A stretch of 64,000 bases of DNA from Ichthyophthirius multifiliis (lineage: Eukaryota > Ciliophora > Oligohymenophorea > Hymenostomatida), in NCBI RefSeq assembly GCF_000220395.1, contig NW_004087746.1, positions 62,001 to 126,000 on the forward strand, written 5' to 3'. A program made the translations under genes and the position numbers. The notes below the pieces were generated by a model. It was not told where the DNA came from. It made no database searches and saw nothing but the letters and a program-made list of their open reading frames with translations. This document shows positions 25,800 to 37,368 of the stretch, piece by piece. Position 1 is the first letter of the stretch; each line of letters begins with the position of its first letter.

Positions 25800-25838
<39 letters not shown>

Positions 25839-26256
25839 TATAATATTTCATATATTTAATTTTTTTATTTTTTATATCTTTTTTCTCTTTTTTAATTTTT
25901 TTATTTTTTTTGTTTATTTATTTTTTTTCTTATTAATTAAATTTTTATTTAATATTTATTTACTATTCATTTTATTTATTTTTTTTATTATTATTTTTTA
26001 TTCCTTATTTTTTTTTAATATTTTTTTTTATTCTTTTTTTTTTAAATATATAATAATTCTATATTTTACTTTTTTAACAAATTATTTTTCTCAAATAATT
26101 TATATTATGAAGAATATATTAATATAAAAATTTAAACTAAATATAAAATTTTATTTTAAAATCTAATTATATAAAAAAAAATTAATTTTTTTTTAAATTA
26201 TTTTATAATTTTTAATAAAAATATAATATTTAATTAATATATCATTATATAAAATT
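25639..26256. other. AT-rich intergenic region with (TA)n tract
   Basis: Contains a TA microsatellite at about 25799-25824 and long poly-T-rich stretches at 25860-26050. No coding frame or RNA gene seen. Confidence 0.6.
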
Positions 26257-27273
26257 ATGGCGACATAAAAATTATTAAATTACTATCCAAAGGCAACCGT
26301 TCTTAAATAAATACCATTTTCTCCATTTAATAAAAATTAAAAGATATATATAAAAGACTAAGATAATTTATATAAAACATTAATATAAATATATAAGACT
26401 CATCCTTAATAAAGATTAGATGTAGTATCTGATTTTGATCATACTATAACTGATTTTTATTATAATAATTAGCCAGTAAGCCCATCATTTGGAATATTAA
26501 ATAGATCATAACACGTAACTATAGAAATGGAAAATTAAGCAAAAGAAATATTCGAAATATATTCTAAGTATGAAAATACTAAATAATATACATTCGAATT
26601 TAAATATTAAAAAATGGAAGAATGGGTAAAACTAACAGCTGAGCTTTTTGTAAAATTTTAGATAAACAGTGTTATTTTATAGAATATATTAAATGATAAT
26701 ACATTATGTTTTAGATATGGATTTAATGATTTTTTGAAATATTGTGTTTAATAAAATATAAACTTTATTGTTATTTCTGGAGGAATTTAAGATGTAATTT
26801 ATTATATGATGAATCAAATAACTGAGTTGAATTAGTTTTAAAATTTAATGATAATTTCTAATAAAATGCTATTTGATAATGATGGTAATATTGTCGGCTT
26901 TTCTGATAAAAGAGTCCATTCTCATAATAAATATAATCTTTTAAAACATTAAGATTACCCTTAACTTAAAAAAAATTGTATTTTATTAGGAGATCTTCTC
27001 CATGATATATATATGACTAAAAATAGCTCGTATGAAAATTAAATTAGATTCGGATTTGCAAAAAAGGACGATGAAGTTTAAAATTTCCTTAAAAAATATG
27101 ATATTGTTTTGTTAAATTAAGGAAGTTATATTCCTGTTGAATGTATTCTGAGAAGTCTTATTTCTAATGACAATTTACCTTTAGATATTTTAGCAAAATT
27201 ATAGATAATTTCTCCTGAATTGGTTGAAGTTTTATTTGAATTTTAATCTTAAAAATAAAAATTATAAAATTGA
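26257..27273 (+). CDS. NT5C3: Cytosolic 5'-nucleotidase III-type HAD phosphatase
   Basis: Single-exon frame of 338 residues. The product belongs to the cN-III/UMPH-1 family, which dephosphorylates pyrimidine nucleoside 5'-monophosphates. HAD motif I is VVSDFDHTIT (nucleophile Asp and acid Asp present), preceded by the family's typical N-terminal helix. Motif II is FIVISGGIQDVI (Ser of the S-G-G loop) and the motif III/IV region is CILLGDLLHDIYM (paired acidic residues for Mg). The helical cap between motifs I and II contains MEEWVKLTAELF. Length and domain order fit the family (about 290-340 residues). Start ATG 26257 is the first in frame; the stop is TGA 27271-27273. Cytosolic location is inferred from the absence of a signal or membrane segment. 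Confidence 0.9.
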
Positions 27274-27404
27274 TATATATATTGTTTGCTTAATACCTCT
27301 TTTTTTTTTCAAATTAAAACTTTTTTATTTTTTAATTTAAACTTTTTTTTTTTTTTTTTAAATAAGGCTTTATTTATATTTTTTTTTAAATTAAAAAAAT
27401 AAAA

Positions 27405-28181
27405 ATGTCTTCTTTGTAATTATTATAATAATAATTTTAATTATTTATATAAAATCTTACTGCGTTTGAAGTATTCAAATTATTTGAATTATTTTAATAA
27501 GCAAATCAAGTATAAAAATCTTTTAAAATGATAAGTTATAAATGTTATGAATGTAAAATTTCTTTAGACTAAAATAATGAAGGAAGAGGATTTGGACGAG
27601 AATAAAATGAAGCCTTGTTTAATTCAATAAAAGATTTTTTCTAAATATTGATTATGGATGAAAATTAAATACATTAAGTTAAAAAATATTATAAAGAAAT
27701 GAAAAAAAATTAATTAAATGATTAATAATAATAAAAATCTTAAAATATTAATGAAGTTTATAATTAAAATCATATTGAGCTAAATCAGAGATTAGGAAAT
27801 ATATCGGTTATTAATAATTAGGATTAGGATTATGATAATAATTAAAATAATATCAGTTAGTAAGAAATCTATGAGTTATTAGATAAATTTTAAATTTCTT
27901 AAAATAAAAATAATTAAATATTATTGAATAATGATGAAAATATTTATAGGAAATAATAAAATAACTAATTTATTTTTGATAAAGAAAATGATTATAGTAA
28001 TAATAATTTATTATCTAAACAAAAAAATATTGATGAAAAAAAATGTCATAAAGATGATTATGAATAGGAAAATTCTAAATATAAGCTTATGTAGTAATAA
28101 TATTAAATTTTAATTCAAGAAAACAATTTTTTAAAAACTAAATTAATTTAAAATCAAATGTATAAGAATAGTCGAAATTGA
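27405..28181 (+). CDS. Gln/Asn-rich protein of unknown function
   Basis: Uninterrupted 258-residue frame, ATG 27405 to TGA 28179-28181. It begins with a poly-Gln-rich stretch (SLQLLQQQFQLF), then a helix-rich segment with three Cys (MISYKCYECKISLDQNN), a short globular-looking part (GRGFGREQNEALFNSIKDFF), and a long Asn/Gln/Asp-rich region ending in a coiled-coil-like segment (QYQILIQENNFLKTKLIQN). No catalytic motif. The composition differs clearly from the intergenic DNA (many Asp, Glu and Gly codons), which supports a real gene. Only 131 bp separate it from the upstream nucleotidase gene on the same strand; independent transcription is assumed. Function unknown. Confidence 0.65.
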
Positions 28182-28590
28182 AATAATTTATAAATTAAAT
28201 ATAAATTATTTATAAAATTATCAATTTTTAATTATTAATTAATAAAATAAAAAAATGGTAAATTCTTATAGATTTTATACATATTATAAATATTTTTTTT
28301 TTCTAAATAATAATTAAAATATTATAATTACTTTTATTTAATGATTTATATATAATATTTTTTTTAAATTAAAATTAATAAATATTGTTTATATTGCTTA
28401 TTATGTAAAATTCTGTATATAGTTATTTTAAATTTTAAATAGGTTAATTATATTTATTAATTTTAAATTTAATATGAATTTATTTTATAATTAAATAATA
28501 TTTTATATTTACTTAAAATTATTTATATCATTAGATTTTTATTCTTTAAATTATATAATAAAATATAGATATATTTTTTTAATCAAAAAA
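28182..28590. other. AT-rich intergenic region
   Basis: No coding or RNA signal seen; A/T tracts only, with an A-rich leader before the ATG at 28591. Confidence 0.6.
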
Positions 28591-30296
28591 ATGAAAGGAA
28601 AATTGATCTAAGGTTCATGGTCTTAATAAACTGAAAAAGACATATCATATTAATGGGTATAAAAAATGCCTGATATTGAATTAATAGAAAAAGGCATTTC
28701 AATTCTTAAATTTTAAGAAAGTTTCTAAAAAAGAAATACTGAAATGGAGTTTCGAGTAAAAATAATAAAAATAAATAAAAAAACAAAATATATAAACATA
28801 CTAAAATTTAATTTATGATTTTTTATATATATTTAATAAATATATTATTAATATTTTATTTTTTAATTTCTATTTAGTTAATAAGAAGAATTACGGAAAC
28901 ATAATTTCATAATGAAAAGTTAAAAAATTATGATCCAAATTTAAATAAGATGAATAGATACAATAATATAATACCATGTATCTGAATAATATAAAATTTT
29001 ATTAAAATAAATATTTAATTAAAAATATAATATATAAAAATATTCATTTATAAAAAAGATGAACATACAATAGTGAATTTAGAAAAAGATTCTGAAGATG
29101 AAGAAAACCTTTATATAAACGCATCATTTATAGGAGTATACATAAATAATAATTAATATTTATTAAGGAAATTTCAAATTAAATAATAAAGTCAATTTTT
29201 GAAGATGATGATAAAAATAAATTTATTGCAACTTAAGGTCCTTTGCCTAATACTTAAATTCATTTTTGGAAAATGATTTGGTAAAATGATGTGGAATGCA
29301 TAGTAATGGTTTGTAATTTAAAAGAAAATGATAAAGTTTAATGCGAATAATATTGGCCAATCGAAGTTAATTAAGAAGTTTAATAAGGAATTTATAAATT
29401 AAAACTAGTTGAAGAAATTTTAATTTTTTAAAATTTATATAAGAGAACTATTCTTCTAGAAAAAGAAAATTCTGATATAAAAAAAAAGTTTATCAATATT
29501 AAGTAAAAAAATATATAAATATATAAAAAAATAAATATTTGTAATAGTTTATAGAATGGAGAGACCATGGAGTTCCTAGTTAAAAAGATTATAATGTAAT
29601 AGAATACTTAATAAATATAATGATTTAAAATTATTACTAATAAAAAATAACTGTCGTTCATTGTAGGTTTGATATATATAAAAAAATATTAATAATTAAA
29701 CTAAAGAATACATAATTATATTATTTTTTTTTTTTTTAATTTATTTATAATTTATAATAAACTAAGTGCTGGTGTAGGTAGAACTGGAACTTTAATATCT
29801 TTAGTAAATTTAATGATAATAGTAGAATATTACGTTCCTATTATATAAGAAATAATTAAAAATTAATGTATTTTATTTTATATTTTTATCATATTTTTTT
29901 TAAAAAAATGCAGAGAGTATTGAAAACTTAAATAATTGTAATATAAGTATATTTGGTACTGTTAGAAAAATCAGAGAATAAAGATGGGGTATGGTTCACC
30001 ATTCTGAATAATATGCTTATTTATATAAATATATGAATTTAGCTATAGAAAAAGTACTTAAAATTATAAATGCTGACAAATACTTTAATTTATAATTAAA
30101 CTCTACATTTGAGAATAATATATACGAAGGAAATTAATCATTAGATAATGAAGTTAAAAATAATGAAAATTAATAGGAATTAAATTAATAAGAATAAAAT
30201 TAATAGGAGTAAAATTAATAGGAGTAAAATTAATAGGAGTAAAATTAATAGGAGTAAAATTAATAGGATTAATATTAATAGGAATAAAATTAATGA
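28591..30296 (+). CDS. Classical protein tyrosine phosphatase with a C-terminal NQQEQ repeat tail
   Basis: A complete receptorless PTP domain. N-terminal helices lead to KMNRYNNIIP, then LYINASFIG (usual N-Y-I-N-A-S), a KFIATQGPLPNT strand, the FWKMIWQNDVECIVMV helix and the WPD-type loop WRDHGVPS (Asp general acid present). The signature VHCSAGVGRTGT carries the catalytic Cys and Arg, and the Q-loop region is IREQRWGMVHHSEQY. These residues predict an active enzyme removing phosphate from phosphotyrosine in the cytosol. There are six or so short introns; one, 29667-29766, splits the signature directly after the Cys codon. After the domain, an acidic linker leads into a 15-bp tandem repeat encoding Asn-Gln-Gln-Glu-Gln, and the stop (TGA 30294-30296) lies inside the repeat. 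Confidence 0.92.
30171..30293 (+). repeat. 15-bp coding minisatellite (NQQEQ)n
   Basis: Eight near-identical 15-bp units (core TTAATAGGAGTAAAA) in frame at the end of the tyrosine phosphatase gene. First and last units differ by one or two bases, the central four are identical, indicating recent expansion. Confidence 0.9.
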
Positions 30297-30765
30297 AATA
30301 AAATTTAATAATATAAATATTTATTCAAAATAAAAAAAGTTTTCATATATTTATTTATATTAAAATAAATAATCTAATTAAATATTTTAATATAACATCT
30401 AATTATATTTTAAAAAAAATTATTTTAATAAAATTATTAAAAATTGAAGCATATAAATATAGTCTAAATATTAATTTTATTAAATAAAATTTGGGTTAAT
30501 AAGGACTTTAAAATTTCATATATATTTTAAATTAATAATTTTATTATTATAAAATATTCAATTTGTAAATAACATTATATATTTTATAATTAATTATTTT
30601 ACAAATAAAATTATAAATAAATAATATTTATGAAAACATATATAAGAAAAATAAGTATAAAGTTAAAAAAATTAAAATAAAATATTTATACTATCTTATT
30701 TTTATATTTTCTTGTAAATATTTTTTTTTATTAATATTAAGAAAATTAAATTAAAATAAAATAAA
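30297..30765. other. AT-rich intergenic region
   Basis: Phosphatase 3' flank and uS17 promoter region. Only A/T tracts seen; no recognisable ribosomal-protein promoter box could be identified. Confidence 0.55.
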
Positions 30766-31363
30766 ATGGAAAATCAACACGAAAGAGCTTTTTAAAAGCA
30801 AGATGGAATATTTTTAAATTCCAAAAAAGTTTTATAAAAGAAGACTTCTGCTGGTGTTAGATACTATAAAAATATTGGTTTAGGATTTAAAACACCTAAA
30901 GAAGCAATAGATGGACATTATATTGATAAAAAATGCCCTTTTACATCTAATTTATCTATAAGAGGAAAACTTATAAAGTAAAAAAATAATAAAATTTTAT
31001 TTTTATTGAAATATTTTTTTATTTATTAAATTACAGAGGATTAGTTATTTCGACTAAAATGAACAGAACTGTAATTATTAGAAGAGATTATTTACACTAT
31101 GTAAGAAAGTATAATAGATATGAAAAAAGACATCGAAATATTGCTGTACATGTTTCACCTTGCTTTTAAGTAAAGGAAGGAGATATCCTTGTTGCTGGTT
31201 AATGCAGGTATATTTAAATTTCTTTATAGATATATGTATTAATTAATTATTATATTTTAAATATAAATATAGACCTATTTCTAAAACTGTTAGATTTAAT
31301 ACTCTTTAAGTATATCCTAATGAAATTGTAGGTTCAGTAAGAAAATAGTTCCTTTTATTTTGA
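30766..31363 (+). CDS. RPS11: 40S ribosomal protein S11 (uS17)
   Basis: Small-subunit ribosomal protein that contacts 18S rRNA. Three exons give about 155 residues: [16 protein letters not shown] at the N-terminus, the eukaryote-specific [34 protein letters not shown], then the uS17 core [55 protein letters not shown], and a short tail. Introns lie at about 30979-31035 and 31206-31272, both T/A-rich with AG acceptors (ATTACAG, AATATAG). Length matches the eukaryotic family. ATG 30766 follows an A-rich leader; the stop is TGA 31361-31363. Confidence 0.96.
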
Positions 31364-31635
31364 AATAAAAAATATTTTTTTTTTTTTTTTTTTCTCTAAT
31401 AATTATTATCAAAATTTTGATAAAAGATTTATTAAATATTTTTAATATTAAAATTAATTGCATTTTTATGTTAAAAAATGGAAGTTTTTTAAAAAATATC
31501 TAAATAAATTATTATATTTAATTATAATATATATTTCTTCTTTCAATAAATATATATATATATATATATTGAAATTTTAATCTAGTTTTTTAATTTTTTA
31601 TTTGAAAAAAGTTTTAATTAAAAATATGAAAAAAA

Positions 31636-34600
31636 TCAAATTTACATAGATTTTATATATTAAGATTTTTAAAGAGAATAACAATATAAATGGAATTAAC
31701 TAATTTTTTTAAAAATTTAGTTTTTATAGTTTTCTATATGATTTTTTAAATCTTTAATAAATTCATAAGTACCTGATTAATCTAAAGTTGCATTATCTTG
31801 TTATTATTTAAATATCTTATCTTCTAAAAATGCTTAATTCATATTAAAATTTAGAAATTCTTTCTATTAATTAATTTATTAAGTATGATTTTCAGTTGGA
31901 AATACATGCAAAATTATAAGACCTTTTTTCAAACAAATTAAATTTTATAAATCATAATCAAATTAATCTACTTTAGTAATATTTTTTAGAATTTGAATAT
32001 TTTCCTCATGAACTTTTTAAGGATTATCGTTTTAAAATGGAATATATATTATATCACATGGGTTTTTTCCCGGAGTTAATTAATTAAAGAAATAATTATT
32101 AGAAAGTCTTTAGCTATTTCTAAAAAAAAGATTAATATACTAACTTATATATTTATTATTTTAATTATAATTATAAATATTTTTGTGTTTTATTATTTCA
32201 TTTTTATTTTGGAATAATTCTTCATAGAAATCCCAAGGACCTTCATAAATATTTTATAAGCAAAATTAATCATTCAAAAAATTAATTGTAAACCATTTAT
32301 TTTGAACATCATCATAAAAAATAAATTTAAAACTAGTGAACTTATTCATAATTAAAGCCGATATTTACATTTCTAAAGTTAAAAAAACTTAAATAAACTA
32401 AGTCATGGGGACATAATCATATCTTTTTTTTTATTTTTTTTTAAAAAAAATATAAAAATAAGAGAAATTACTTGCATATATTATCAAAATGAAATAATAT
32501 TTTAGATTATTAATTCCATAATATTTTTAAATTAGCATCAGTCATTTAATTAAATTTCTATCCATATACTTTTTTGAAGTATCTATATTCCATATTTTTT
32601 ATTTTCTATAAATCCGCAGATTGTAATATAGATAAATTTAATATTGTATTTGTATTATCTAAATTTATTTTTTCTGCTTATTAAGTGACTATTTTTAAAT
32701 CTTTTTTAATATTTTCAACTTAATTAATTAAATATTTATGATTTGGTATATCTAAAATAAACTTAAATCCATTATTATTCTTTTCTTTATCAAAATATGA
32801 ACTTTGAAACATTTATTTATTTTTATTTTCTAGCTTTTATAAGTTTTTTTAAAAATATTCAAATAGTTTTTTTTTATTTAATTTTTTTATTTGTTATTCT
32901 TTTATCCTTTATAAACTTTTTAAATTATTTTACTTATTTTTAAATAATATATTTGATATTAATTTTATTTTTATTTATATTTTTACTTTTGGTGTTTCAC
33001 TTTAATTACTATTTAAAATTTAACTATTTGTAGTATCTTATATTATTATAATTTTATCTGAAGATTTTCTTATTAAAACTTCTTAACTATATTATTCATA
33101 ATTAGGTTAACTTTATTATACTTAAACATAAATTTATTAATTTTCTTATTTTTCATTATTTATTTTATTTTCATATGCCTCAAAATCTTAATTTTCTTTA
33201 TTACTAAATAATATATTACAATTTTAAACATTATTATTTTGATTCTTAATTTATTATTACTAATTTATAATTGATAATTTTTTATTATTATCTTCCATAT
33301 TAATTATAAATGTTCCTTCAAGCATATTATTTACATTAGAATTTTTATTCTAGTCTTTTTTTAATGATAAAACATCTTTTTAACATAAAGTATTTTTTTA
33401 TTATGAACACAAACTTATAATTTACTAACTATTTATTTGTTTTTATAAACTTTAATTTTAAGTTAATTTTAAATCCGAAAAATCAAAAAAAGGTTCATCA
33501 AACGAAATATTAAATGAATCTTTATTTAAAATCATTTAAGCTTTTTATCTTTAATTAACTTTTAATTCATCAGAAAGCTCTCTTTTTTTAATAGCTTTTA
33601 AAATACATTTAATTTTTTGTTAACCGAACTCTTTTTCTGTCATTTTTTGTTTCAAAATTTTGATATTACTTAATATTATTTATGTTTTACTTTTAAACAT
33701 TTCTCGTGTTTTTTATTATTTATTTTTTTCCTCTATTTCTGGTATTTTTTCTAGTGAGGTTTTAAAATTTTTATTTTATAAATCTAAATCTATAAAAAAC
33801 TCACTTTTTTCAAAATCTTCAATGTCGTCTTCTTCATCATCGTTTCTATCTAAATTTTAGATTTTTCCATTAGCTTTTATTATTATTGTCTCTTATTTTA
33901 AAAAATTGTAATTTCTTTTTTCTAATTAAGCAATATTATAAACAACATCTATATATTTATTATAATCAGTTTCGAAATTTATGTTTTCTAAAAGCAATTA
34001 TTGCTTTTCTAAATTTTCTAATATTTCTTATTATTCTTCTATTATTTATAAATAATTACTAATTCTTTCTACTACATTAAAAACTTCCCAAATGATACCT
34101 CCAATTAGAGAAAGAATGAAAATTGCTATAAAATAAAAGCTGTTAAAAAAAATAATACTTTAAATCATATTATCAAATTTATAAGCATAATCAAATACAA
34201 CATTACTCCATGTAGCAGCAATACATATTTATAATAAAATTAAATTTGCACCTAAAAAGTTATTAAAATCAGCATAACTTATTTATTTTTATATAACAAA
34301 AAAAAATAATATTTGTTTATAAATTAATTTGTTATTACGCACATTCAGTTGAATCTTTTATATTTAAATCATAAACTTACTATGGATTACACATTGAAAA
34401 ACCATATTTTCCAAATTATCTAAACTTTACAGGCGGTAATGTAGTAAATATTTCAACACCTAAACTTGCATAAATATAGAAAAGAATAAATATTATAACT
34501 GAAAGTTTTAAAACTATTGGGATACAAATAACTATTTTATAAAACATTTAATGAACTTTTTCTATTATATCGAGGCCTGCAAATAAAAATTAGATAATTT

Positions 34601-36713
34601 TAATAGTTCGAAACGTTTTTAATATACGAAATACTCTTTATATTTTTGTTATTTTAACTAAAGTAATAGCTGCAAATTATTTAAAAAAATCAAAATCTAA
34701 AGCTGCATATATAGTAATGACATTTATAATCTATATAAAAATATAAAAATAAATAAATATTATAATATATAAATAAATTTATAATAATATATATTTATAT
34801 ATATATATATATATATATGTATACTTAAATTATTGATAGTATTATGTGTAAACGATTCCAGCCATTATCCATATATTTATAAATTCCATAAATAATTATT
34901 TTAAAAATAATTTCTATAATAAAAATTACTAAAATAATATTATCAATTATATCAAATACAATTAATGTTTATTATTTTTATGTAAATATAGAAATAATAG
35001 CTAATGAACAACTTATTAGCGTTATTATAAATATAAATATTTCAAAATATAAGTTTTCTACATATATTTATAAATTAAACTTTTTTAGAATATAATTTCT
35101 AAACTTAATCCATTATTTGAATGGCTTAATTTTTGAAAGGCTAAATTCTTTCTGTTATTCAATTATGTCTATTACATTAAAAAATTAGTCAATATTTATT
35201 TTATTTTATCTTTCTTAATTTATATAATTCCATAATTTAATAGATATTATTTTTGCTTCTTCATATTCTTCTACTTCTTAATATATTTTTGTAAAAAATT
35301 TTATAAATTGCTCTTATTCAATATATAGTTCTTGCATGTTATTATTCACTAAACATTAGAAACAGGCTAATAGGGCAATCCTTCTTTTAATTCTATCAGC
35401 TATTATTAAACAAAATATATATTTTTTTTTATAAATTTTTTAAATACAAATAAATAAATTAAGTCTATGCTATCTAAACCCGTCATAAACTACAGCAGTT
35501 GGAATAGGAAGAAAAAGTAATAAGAAAATTACTATGTATTATATTTATAATAAAATTAGTTTATTTTTATAATTTTACGTATATAAGGTATATAATATAG
35601 CAAATAAAATTTTGACTATATTACTAAAGGAATCAAAATATCAGGAAGTTAATCAAATGTACTTACTACATATAATATATTTACTGTTTTCCATATATTT
35701 TGGTAATCAATAGAATATTCTTTTAAAATATTTATTAAATATATATATATATATATTAGTTTTACTATCTACATATTAATCTATTTCTCCAATAGTATTA
35801 TAACCAACATAAGCCCAAAAAGCAATAAATATAAAATAAAAAATAAAAATAATTAATAAATTTTTAGCGGATTTAATAATTCCTTAAAAATTTCTTCTTA
35901 AAGGTTTAGAATAAACAATAATTTAAAGAGGTCGAATAATTCTAGCAAATCTAAGTGTATTTATAGGATAAGAAAAAGAATATTAAAGATAATCGCTAAA
36001 AAGTAAAAAGAAAAAAATACTTCTAAATAAAGTTTTCTATTTACTAAATATTAAATTAATAATATTTTTATTTTAATTTAATTGCGATAATCTCTAAAAT
36101 ATTTCCATGCTAAAATCAATAAGCTATAAGCTAATAATAAAAGTTTCAATCGAATATAAAATTGTAAAAAGTTCTTTATTTAAACTTTTATCAATCCTAT
36201 TTACAGGTTAAAAAAAACTTAAAATTATATAAACCCAACTCATAAATAATAATAAGTCATTCCAAATACTTGAGTTTTAAATTTTATATATGAATAAAGT
36301 AAACTTTTAATAGAAATTATTTGCATTATCTAAATCATTTCTTACAGATCTATATAATAAAGCATCTTTAAAATGTCTTTGTGATTTTTCAATTAATTTA
36401 TCTTAACTTAATTTACTTACTAAATCCATTAATATAATTATATTTTTTTCTACTTTTGTTTATTAATTCTATTACTGGCTTTTTATCTATTAAATTATTT
36501 CTTATTATTAAGTTTCGGTATAATTTGGTATTGATATTCCTTGCCGACGTTATCTTATTTCAATTGATTTTTTTTTCTTTATATTCCTTTTTTTAAAAAT
36601 ATTATAATTTTCTAATAAGCTCAACAGAAATCCTTTTTAATTATTTTAATTAAAATTATTAGAAAACTATTTTAAAAATTAGTTTAATGGTATATTTTTT
36701 TAGAATTAAACAT
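31636..36713 (-). CDS. Two-pore-type (TPC-like) voltage-gated cation channel with long C-terminal module
   Basis: Two repeats of six membrane segments. Repeat I has an S4-like TLRFARIIRPLQIIVYS and RRNFQGIIKSAKNLL, the TPC S4-S5 pattern. Its pore region is TVNILYVVSTFDQLPDILIP, and S6 ends FLPIPTAVVYDGFR (usual LAVVYDSF). Repeat II has S4 RVFRILKTFRTIKIIQFL with regularly spaced basics, and a pore loop with QICIAATWSNVVFDYAY. After S6 (SFYFIAIFILSLIGGI) comes a coiled-coil and acidic linker, then about 600 residues of Gln/Asn-rich sequence and a globular C-terminal module (32.8-31.7 kb) shared with the right-edge gene. Such channels act on endolysosome-like or acidic-store membranes and release Na or Ca. 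The N-terminus needs a 35-bp intron at about 36627-36661. About 1,450 residues; the family norm is 700-900. Confidence 0.82.
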
Positions 36714-37368
36714 TTTATGATTATATATATTATTAAGAGTTCTTTAGTATTTAACTCATATATTTTTATTTTTTTAAAAATTATAAATTTTTTAATTTTT
36801 TTTTTTTCTTAAATTTAATAAAACTACATAAAATAAAAAATATATAAATTTAAAATAAATAAAAATATAAATAGATATTTTTAAAATTAAACTTATTAAT
36901 TATTTTAAATATTATTTTATAAAATTTAAAAGTCTTTTTAATATTAAATAAAATTAAAAGATTAATAAATCACTAATTATTAAATTATATATAAATTAAA
37001 AATTAAATTATATTTAAAAAATTATCATTTTTATAGGTGAATTCAAAAAAAAAATTAAAAAAATTATTTTTATTTTAATAAATATATATATTACTTAATA
37101 TTAAATTATTATATAAATATATTAAATTATTATAGTTCTTTAAGATTAAATTAATAAATATATAAAAAATAAAATAAATTTATTAAAGATTGTTTTATAA
37201 AATTATATATAATAAAATTATAATATTAATTGAACTAATTTAAATTAATATAAAATTAAAAAAATTATTAAAAATCTAAGTTTAAATAGATATTTATTTT
37301 GTACATTTTTTAAAGTTATAAATTTTTTTGTTTAAAAAATCTAATAGTTTTTTTTTTTATATTATTAC
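36714..37368. other. Ultra-AT intergenic region
   Basis: Between the channel start and the PIAS-like stop. It consists of A/T tracts only, with no protein-like frame. Confidence 0.6.

Noticed and set aside
31636-33640. Treating the long tail of the two-pore channel as a separate gene
   Set aside because: The frame appears continuous from S6 of repeat II through the linker to the C-terminal module, with no promoter-like gap. A separate gene beginning near 33640 remains a minority possibility.
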